Shown here: piece by piece, positions 41,016 through 45,826 of the stretch | How positions within the stretch are numbered: the stretch's first letter is position 1 | Layout of the letters: every line of letters starts with the position of its first letter | Assembly (NCBI GenBank): GCA_020636775.1 | Contig: JACJXF010000019.1 | Span: 1-45,826, forward strand | DNA from: Bacteroidales bacterium | GTDB taxonomy: Bacteria > Bacteroidota > Bacteroidia > Bacteroidales > GCA-2748055 | DNA length: 45,826 nucleotides | Direction: 5' to 3' | Made by a program: the position numbers and the translations under genes | The notes under the pieces: generated by a model | The model's database searches: none | Told to the model about the DNA's origin: nothing | Seen by the model: only the letters and a program-made list of their open reading frames with translations

Positions 41016-42017
41016 ATGAGATCTAAGTTTGCAAGTTTACTTTTTATATTCTTTTTTATTCTTTTTGGTCTGGTTTCTCAAAACGGAAACTGCAAAACAC
41101 CAAAAACACCTGTTCAAAGTGCAAATAATCCGGAGGACTCACCCTCGTATGAAGACAATCAATTTTGTCTGCGTTGCCACGCTTCCGGATATTTTGTGCT
41201 GACCAGCGAGATATCAGGGAAACAGAAAAAACAGGCTATGCCTGATAATTTCCGTATCTTCCCTGAGAAATTTTATAATGGCGTTCACTGGCAGTTTGGA
41301 TGTACCGACTGCCATTCAAGCGAATATCATACTTTTCCGCACGCTGCTGAGTTGCGGTTTGATGTGCCATTTGCATGTATCGATTGTCACGGCGGGGATG
41401 AGGCCACAGCTAAATATCATTTTGAGGAAATTCAGGTCGAATACGAAAAAAGTGTTCATGCCAAATTGCCAAATGATGAATTTAACTGCTGGAAATGCCA
41501 CGATCCGCATTCATATGCTCCCCTGGCAAGAAGAGATACCCTAACCACTGATTTCGTTGTCAGTTCCAACCAGATGTGTCTTAAGTGCCATGGAAATTTT
41601 GATGTTTTTCAGCTTTTGTCGGAAAAAAAGGAATTAACTGAAGTGGTAAAGAATCACTCATGGCTTCCAAACCAGGCATTGCACTTCCGATCTGTAAGGT
41701 GTCTTGAGTGTCACTCCGCACAAAATCAGGACATTCTCATTTCACACAACATCATGCCAAAAGATAGTGCTGTGCATGATTGCGTAAGATGTCACTCAGG
41801 TAATTCACTCCTGATGGGTACACTTTATAAATTCCGGACAGTTGAAAGCAGGAAATCCTATGGCTTTGTAAATGCTGCAATAATTGACAACAATTCCTAT
41901 GTAATTGGTGCCAATCACAGCCGGTTTATGAACATTTCCGGAATTATTATAATTATCATGACTCTGCTGGCAATAGCAATTCATACAATTTTCAGAATCA
42001 GAAAATCGAAAAATTAA
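41016..42017 (+). CDS. Seven-haem c-type cytochrome with C-terminal membrane anchor
   Basis: A 333-residue periplasmic multihaem cytochrome. After a signal segment (about 1-25), CxxCH sites occur at Cys51, 96, 121, 158, 188, 229 and 256 (CLRCH, CTDCH, CIDCH, CWKCH, CLKCH, CLECH, CVRCH). A single C-terminal transmembrane helix (about 306-326, ending before RIRKSKN) anchors it in the inner membrane. With the cytochrome b encoded 4 bases downstream it probably forms a quinol-oxidising b/c pair that delivers electrons to periplasmic carriers, as NrfH/CymA- or thiosulfate-reductase-type modules do. The haem spacing does not match octahaem tetrathionate reductase or NrfA, and no CxxCK active site is present. 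Confidence 0.93.
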   Translation: MRSKFASLLFIFFFILFGLVSQNGNCKTPKTPVQSANNPEDSPSYEDNQFCLRCHASGYFVLTSEISGKQKKQAMPDNFRIFPEKFYNGVHWQFGCTDCHSSEYHTFPHAAELRFDVPFACIDCHGGDEATAKYHFEEIQVEYEKSVHAKLPNDEFNCWKCHDPHSYAPLARRDTLTTDFVVSSNQMCLKCHGNFDVFQLLSEKKELTEVVKNHSWLPNQALHFRSVRCLECHSAQNQDILISHNIMPKDSAVHDCVRCHSGNSLLMGTLYKFRTVESRKSYGFVNAAIIDNNSYVIGANHSRFMNISGIIIIIMTLLAIAIHTIFRIRKSKN

Positions 42018-42021
42018 TTCA

Positions 42022-42639
42022 ATGAGCGAGAATATTTATTTTTATCCCCTTTGGACACGTATATGGCATGGTTTCAATGCAGTCTTTTGCCTTCTTTTAA
42101 TATTTTCAGGTTTTAGTCTGCAGTATTCAAATCCTGAATTTTCTTTTATTAATTTCCGTCTTGCTGTGTCCATGCATAATTTTTCGGGGATCGCACTTAC
42201 AATTTCTTACCTGCTTTTTTTTACAGGAAATATATTTACGGAAAACGGCAAGTATTATCGTTTAAAGTTTAAAGGACTTAGAATGCGTTTATGGAAGCAA
42301 TTGAGATATTATGCATATGGCTTTTTTCTTAATGAGAAATCTCCATTCCCGGTATCTAAAACAAACAAATTTAATCCCTTGCAGCAAATATCCTATATTG
42401 TTGCCACCTACCTTGCTCTTCCTTTATTATTTGTTACCGGATGGGCATTGATGTTTCCGGAATTCATTCTCAAACAATTCCTTGGAATCAGTGGTATCTT
42501 TCTTACGGCACAGCTGCATGTGGTAATGGCATTTCTTATCACCTTGTTTCTGATTATTCATTTGTATGTAAGTACCATGGGGAAAAGCCCCTTAAGTAAT
42601 TTTAAAAGTATCATCACAGGCTGGCAAAAAGTACATTGA
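42022..42639 (+). CDS. Cytochrome b561-like membrane subunit
   Basis: A 205-residue integral membrane protein with four main transmembrane helices. Likely haem b ligands are the histidines in RIWHGFNAVF, VSMHNFSGIA, TAQLHVVMAF and LIIHLYVSTM, paired across helices as in the bacterial cytochrome b561/Ni-hydrogenase b subunit family. It would oxidise quinol and pass electrons to the seven-haem cytochrome encoded 4 bases upstream. A 130-base gap then separates it from the 19-haem fusion gene. That gap contains inverted repeats such as TGATTTC (42637-42643) with GAAATCA (42662-42668) but no TAnnTTTG box. Confidence 0.88.
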   Translation: MSENIYFYPLWTRIWHGFNAVFCLLLIFSGFSLQYSNPEFSFINFRLAVSMHNFSGIALTISYLLFFTGNIFTENGKYYRLKFKGLRMRLWKQLRYYAYGFFLNEKSPFPVSKTNKFNPLQQISYIVATYLALPLLFVTGWALMFPEFILKQFLGISGIFLTAQLHVVMAFLITLFLIIHLYVSTMGKSPLSNFKSIITGWQKVH

Positions 42640-42769
42640 TTTCCTGTTATAAAAGGATATAGAAATCAGAGTTAACAGGCAGAATAGTATTTTGCTTTTT
42701 ATTCCGCAGGAAAGTGAATCGAAATTGGAAGGGCATTAGTTAAACGGAACCGAACAAAAAATAATATTT

Positions 42770-45562
42770 ATGCTGCGTATATACTTCGTCTCAAAGAGGT
42801 TTATTCTTATTATCATCTTATCTGCATTTTCTTTATTATATGGGTTTTCGCAATCAAATGATGATTGCTATATGTGCCATGAAGACCCGGGATTCACAGT
42901 TGAAAGAAGCGGAAAGACCTATTCTCTTTTTGTTCCGGCCAAAATATTTAACACTTCCGTCCATAAGGATCTGGATTGTATATCCTGCCACGAAGATGCT
43001 GCAGTGGAAGAATTTCCCCATCCCGAAGGTTTACAGCCTGTTAATTGCAGTAATTGCCACTCAGAAGAAGAAGCTCAGTTTGATGCCGGGGTTCATGGTC
43101 AGGCTAAAAGACTTAAGTCATTATATGCCCCGGAATGCAAGGAATGTCATGGTACTCATGATATTTTATTCAGTAGTAATCCAAAATCCAGAACCTATAA
43201 AATGAACATTCCCATACTATGTGGGAAGTGTCACAGGGAGGGTGCTCCGGTTGCCCGTGTTTATAACATTTCAGAACACAATATCCTTGAAAATTACAGT
43301 CTCGACGTCCACGGAATTGGTTTGTATAAAAAAGGACTGATCGTATCAGCAACCTGTAACGATTGTCACGGTAATCATCTTATCCTTCCTCACACCAGTC
43401 CAAACTCCTCCATATCTGCAAAAAACATTGCAAAAACCTGTATGAAGTGTCATGCAAGAATAGAGGAGGTACATGTTAAAATCATTAAGGGCGCTTTATG
43501 GGAAGAAAAACCGGGAGCCGTTCCTGTTTGTACATCCTGTCATATTCCTCATAAAGTTACCAGTCAGAATATCGTATCTAGTATTTCCGACAGACAGTGT
43601 ATCTCATGTCATGAGAAAGAAGGAGTTCATAAGATGCAGGGAGATTCAGTAATTTCCATGCTGGTTTCGAAAAAGGATCTGTCTAACTCAGTTCATAAAA
43701 ATATAGCCTGTGTTAAATGTCACTCAGATGTTTCTTCAAACAGGCATCGCCCCTGCGAAACAGCCGGGAGAGTAGATTGTTCTGCCTGTCATGCCGAAGT
43801 ATCTTCGCTTTACGCCAGCAGCGGTCATGGTGAGGCATATATGCGTAAAGATAAAAATGCTCCCTATTGTACCGACTGCCACGGAAGTCATGCCGTTCAG
43901 TCCAGGTATGATGATACCTCTCCTTCCTACAGAGCTAATATTCCAAAACTCTGTGGTGAATGCCACAGGAACGATGGTAAGGCAAATGAAAATACCAATC
44001 TCCACCAGAAAAACACTCTTGTCGATTATTCCTCAAGTATTCATGGAAAAGGGCTTTCAGAGAAAGGTCTTACCGTTACAGCTGTTTGCACAGATTGTCA
44101 CTCTACCCACAATATCCTCAAAGAAAGCGATCCCTTATCGACCATTTTTGCGAAAAATATCCCTTCCACCTGCGCTAGTTGCCACAAAGGGATTTATGAT
44201 CAGTATATCAAATCGGATCATGCCATTACAAATGATACCGGTAAAAAGAAATATCCTACCTGCGTGGATTGCCATACATCGCATGGAATCGGTTCCACGG
44301 AAAAGGACCAGTTTATGAATGAAGTCACCCAGCAATGTGGGAAATGCCACAAGGAAACTGCTGAAACCTATTTGCTGACATACCATGGTAAAAGACATGA
44401 ACTGGGGGATAATAAGACTGCTAAATGTTCCGATTGCCATGGATCTCACGACATTCTGAATGTTAATAATCCTAATTCATCAGTTGGAAGTCTGAATATT
44501 GTTAAGACATGCCAGAAATGTCATGCAGATGCTAATTTGAGATTTACCGGTTATCTGACTCATGCAACCCATCATAATAAAGAAAAATACAGCATTCTTT
44601 ATTATACCTTCTGGGCCATGACCAGTTTGCTTATCGGGGTGTTCCTGTTTTTTGGTATTCACCTGATTTTGTGGTTCCCGCGTTCTTTTAAGAGTCTGAA
44701 GGAAAAAAGGCAACACAAGGCTTCCCTGGCTGATAAATATTATGTAAGAAGGTTCTCACTCAGCCAGCGTCTGACCCATATATTCATTATTCTTAGCTTC
44801 CTGATGCTGGCCTTCACCGGTATGCTGCTGAAGTTCTCGAATATGGAATGGGCAAATTATGCAGCTAATTTAATTGGAGGTGCCCGCGTTGCAGGAATCA
44901 TACACAGGTTTGGGGCAATAATTACCTTTGGGTACTTCTCATTCCACCTTGTATCCCTGATAATTACTAAAATCAATCGGAGAATTCCATTTAAACGTTT
45001 TGTTTTCGGAAAGAATTCGCTAATGTTTAACTGGCAGGATATTAAGGATTTTGGCGCTACCATTAAATGGTTTATTGGTAAAGGTCCAAAACCCAATTAT
45101 GGAAGATGGACCTATTGGGAGAAGTTTGATTATATGGCCGTATTCTGGGGGATTGCTGTTATCGGATTCTCCGGATTAATCCTCTGGTTCCCTGAATATT
45201 TCACAAAAATTTTCCCCGGATGGCTGATAAATGTTGCACAAATCATCCATTCCGATGAGGCATTGCTGGCTGTTGGATTCATCTTCACTATTCACTTTTT
45301 CAATACTCACCTTCGTCCCGATGCATTCCCGATGGATACTGTAATTTTCACCGGGCTCGTATCACTCGAAGATTTTAAACACGATCGGCCAAGGGAATAC
45401 AGTGAACTGAAGGAATCGGGACGGCTTAAAAAGGTAATGGTCAAGCGTGATGCTATGCCCTGGTATTACCGTACTATCCGGGTCTTCGGATTCCTGTTTG
45501 TCGGATTTGGACTCCTCCTTGTTGGCTTTATTATTTATTCTATGCTATTTGGGTATAAATAA
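42770..45562 (+). CDS. 19-haem c-type cytochrome fused to a cytochrome b561-like membrane domain
   Basis: A 930-residue protein: signal or anchor (1-28), a haem domain (30-600) with 19 CxxCH sites, and six membrane helices (about 608-912) with histidines typical of cytochrome b (RLTHIFIIL, IIHRFGAI, SFHLVSLI, IIHSDEAL, TIHFFNTHLRP). The CxxCH cysteines at residues 70, 93, 123, 151, 196, 224 and 254 recur exactly 244 residues later (314, 337, 367, 395, 440, 468, 498), and 277 recurs at 523; a final pair is at 553 and 581. So a 244-residue eight-haem unit is tandemly duplicated. The fusion joins a quinol-oxidising b domain to a long haem wire in one chain, suited to carrying electrons across the periplasm. 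The terminal acceptor is unknown. Confidence 0.93.
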   Translation: MLRIYFVSKRFILIIILSAFSLLYGFSQSNDDCYMCHEDPGFTVERSGKTYSLFVPAKIFNTSVHKDLDCISCHEDAAVEEFPHPEGLQPVNCSNCHSEEEAQFDAGVHGQAKRLKSLYAPECKECHGTHDILFSSNPKSRTYKMNIPILCGKCHREGAPVARVYNISEHNILENYSLDVHGIGLYKKGLIVSATCNDCHGNHLILPHTSPNSSISAKNIAKTCMKCHARIEEVHVKIIKGALWEEKPGAVPVCTSCHIPHKVTSQNIVSSISDRQCISCHEKEGVHKMQGDSVISMLVSKKDLSNSVHKNIACVKCHSDVSSNRHRPCETAGRVDCSACHAEVSSLYASSGHGEAYMRKDKNAPYCTDCHGSHAVQSRYDDTSPSYRANIPKLCGECHRNDGKANENTNLHQKNTLVDYSSSIHGKGLSEKGLTVTAVCTDCHSTHNILKESDPLSTIFAKNIPSTCASCHKGIYDQYIKSDHAITNDTGKKKYPTCVDCHTSHGIGSTEKDQFMNEVTQQCGKCHKETAETYLLTYHGKRHELGDNKTAKCSDCHGSHDILNVNNPNSSVGSLNIVKTCQKCHADANLRFTGYLTHATHHNKEKYSILYYTFWAMTSLLIGVFLFFGIHLILWFPRSFKSLKEKRQHKASLADKYYVRRFSLSQRLTHIFIILSFLMLAFTGMLLKFSNMEWANYAANLIGGARVAGIIHRFGAIITFGYFSFHLVSLIITKINRRIPFKRFVFGKNSLMFNWQDIKDFGATIKWFIGKGPKPNYGRWTYWEKFDYMAVFWGIAVIGFSGLILWFPEYFTKIFPGWLINVAQIIHSDEALLAVGFIFTIHFFNTHLRPDAFPMDTVIFTGLVSLEDFKHDRPREYSELKESGRLKKVMVKRDAMPWYYRTIRVFGFLFVGFGLLLVGFIIYSMLFGYK

Positions 45563-45597
45563 GAATTGTCAATAAAAGTGCCTGATAAGTATTGTGC

Positions 45598-45613
45598 AAA
45601 ATCCATGGATTTT
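45598..45613. repeat. 16-bp perfect palindrome downstream of the cytochrome cassette
   Basis: AAAATCCATGGATTTT is a perfect 16-bp palindrome 36 bases after the stop of the 19-haem gene and about 130 bases before the next promoter box. It has no loop and little GC, so it is more likely a protein-binding site than a terminator; chance is also possible. Confidence 0.4.
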
Positions 45614-45743
45614 AATCTGGATTTGAGGCTGTTTAGCAAAATCCTTCAGATAACCTGATTTTATTCGCTTTTTTGCAAATTCAACCGGCTTTCTTTTCAC
45701 GGTATTTTAACAAATTTTATGATTTTAAATTGGATTATTCTCT

Positions 45744-45751
45744 TAATTTTG
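45744..45751 (+). promoter_or_regulatory. -7 promoter box (TAATTTTG) for the right-edge gene
   Basis: TAATTTTG is a perfect TAnnTTTG match, followed by CAGCA as at the aguB promoter. It lies 30 bases upstream of the ATG at 45782. A -33 TTTG is not evident at the usual distance. An AATTTT-N8-AAAATT dyad (45745-45764) overlaps the box. Confidence 0.5.
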
Positions 45752-45781
45752 CAGCATTAAAATTCAACCAAAATAATTGAT

Positions 45782-45826
45782 ATGAAGAAACTTATACTTA
45801 TTACAGCAGCTTTATTTACTCTGCTA
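45782..45826 (+). CDS. Secreted protein, N-terminal fragment (cut by window edge)
   Basis: An ATG at 45782 opens a frame that runs to the window edge (15 codons, MKKLILITAALFTLL). Lysines followed by a hydrophobic stretch mark the start of a Sec signal peptide. A good -7 promoter box lies 30 bases upstream and the immediate leader is A-rich. Nothing can be said about function; its own promoter suggests it is a separate transcript from the cytochrome cassette. Confidence 0.6.
   Translation, partial: MKKLILITAALFTLL

Noticed and set aside
42637..42668. Terminator after the cytochrome b gene
   Set aside because: The TGATTTC/GAAATCA pairing is AT-rich, has an 18-base loop and lacks a following T-run, so read-through to the 19-haem gene is still likely.
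43791..44318. 175-codon ORF in another frame inside the 19-haem cytochrome gene
   Set aside because: The CxxCH periodicity establishes the other frame; this one has no motif.
45730..45733. TTGG as the -33 element of the right-edge promoter
   Set aside because: It is only about 11 bases from the -7 box, well short of the usual spacer of about 19-23.

Overview
This window comes from a member of the Bacteroidota, probably an anaerobic or facultative Bacteroidales/Marinilabiliales-like lineage. That placement is inference. It rests on a SusC/SusD outer-membrane pair, an ECF sigma / FecR / TonB-receptor / DUF4249 cassette, many lipoproteins with the Bacteroidota lipobox, AT-rich ribosome-binding regions, and several promoters with the Bacteroidota -7 box TAnnTTTG. 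I see no rRNA, tRNA, CRISPR array or insertion sequence. Both edges cut through genes: a LytS-type sensor kinase on the left and a secreted protein on the right.

Layout. 1-469 holds the start of a membrane histidine kinase on the minus strand. After a 644-base gene-free stretch, 1114-6717 encodes a SusC/SusD/lipoprotein uptake operon that ends at a strong bidirectional terminator. 6800-7915 is a lipoprotein of unknown role. 8100-13914 is a minus-strand operon-like run: glutamine amidotransferase, ECF sigma factor, FecR anti-sigma factor, TonB-dependent receptor and DUF4249 lipoprotein. 14048-15481 holds a barrel-like protein and a small LTxxQ-repeat protein. 15706-20699 carries an aldose epimerase lipoprotein, a subtilisin-like protease and an M3 oligopeptidase. 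20893-22980 encodes the two enzymes that turn agmatine into putrescine (AguB, AguA), separated by a striking 8-bp tandem repeat array. 22991-33979 is mixed metabolism: a PLP-dependent sulfur amino-acid enzyme, a clan GH-A glycosidase, small proteins, an MDR oxidoreductase, a CorA transporter, a GH3 glycosidase, a DoxX-like protein, glutathione peroxidase and a Tat-type Dabb protein. 34735-36046 is an oxygen/peroxide defence pair (flavin reductase-rubredoxin and rubrerythrin). A PflX-like radical SAM protein and a tyrosine recombinase with a degenerate active site follow.

38811-45562 is the most distinctive block. An FNR-type regulator with an N-terminal cysteine cluster is transcribed away from a five-gene electron-transfer cassette: a monoheme lipoprotein, a DUF5777 beta-barrel, a seven-heme membrane-anchored cytochrome, a cytochrome b, and a 930-residue protein that fuses 19 haem-c sites to a cytochrome b561-like membrane domain. 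Its haem sites form a near-exact tandem duplication of a 244-residue eight-heme unit.

The best candidates for undescribed biology are: (1) the corA leader, which combines a promoter-overlapping dyad, a 16-codon leader ORF beginning Met-Asp-Glu-Val-Pro and a hairpin that buries an unusually strong Shine-Dalgarno sequence; (2) the 19-heme/b561 fusion and its cassette; (3) the repeat array directly in front of aguA; and (4) the degenerate recombinase. All functional statements come from reading the sequence and recalling families; no searches were run.
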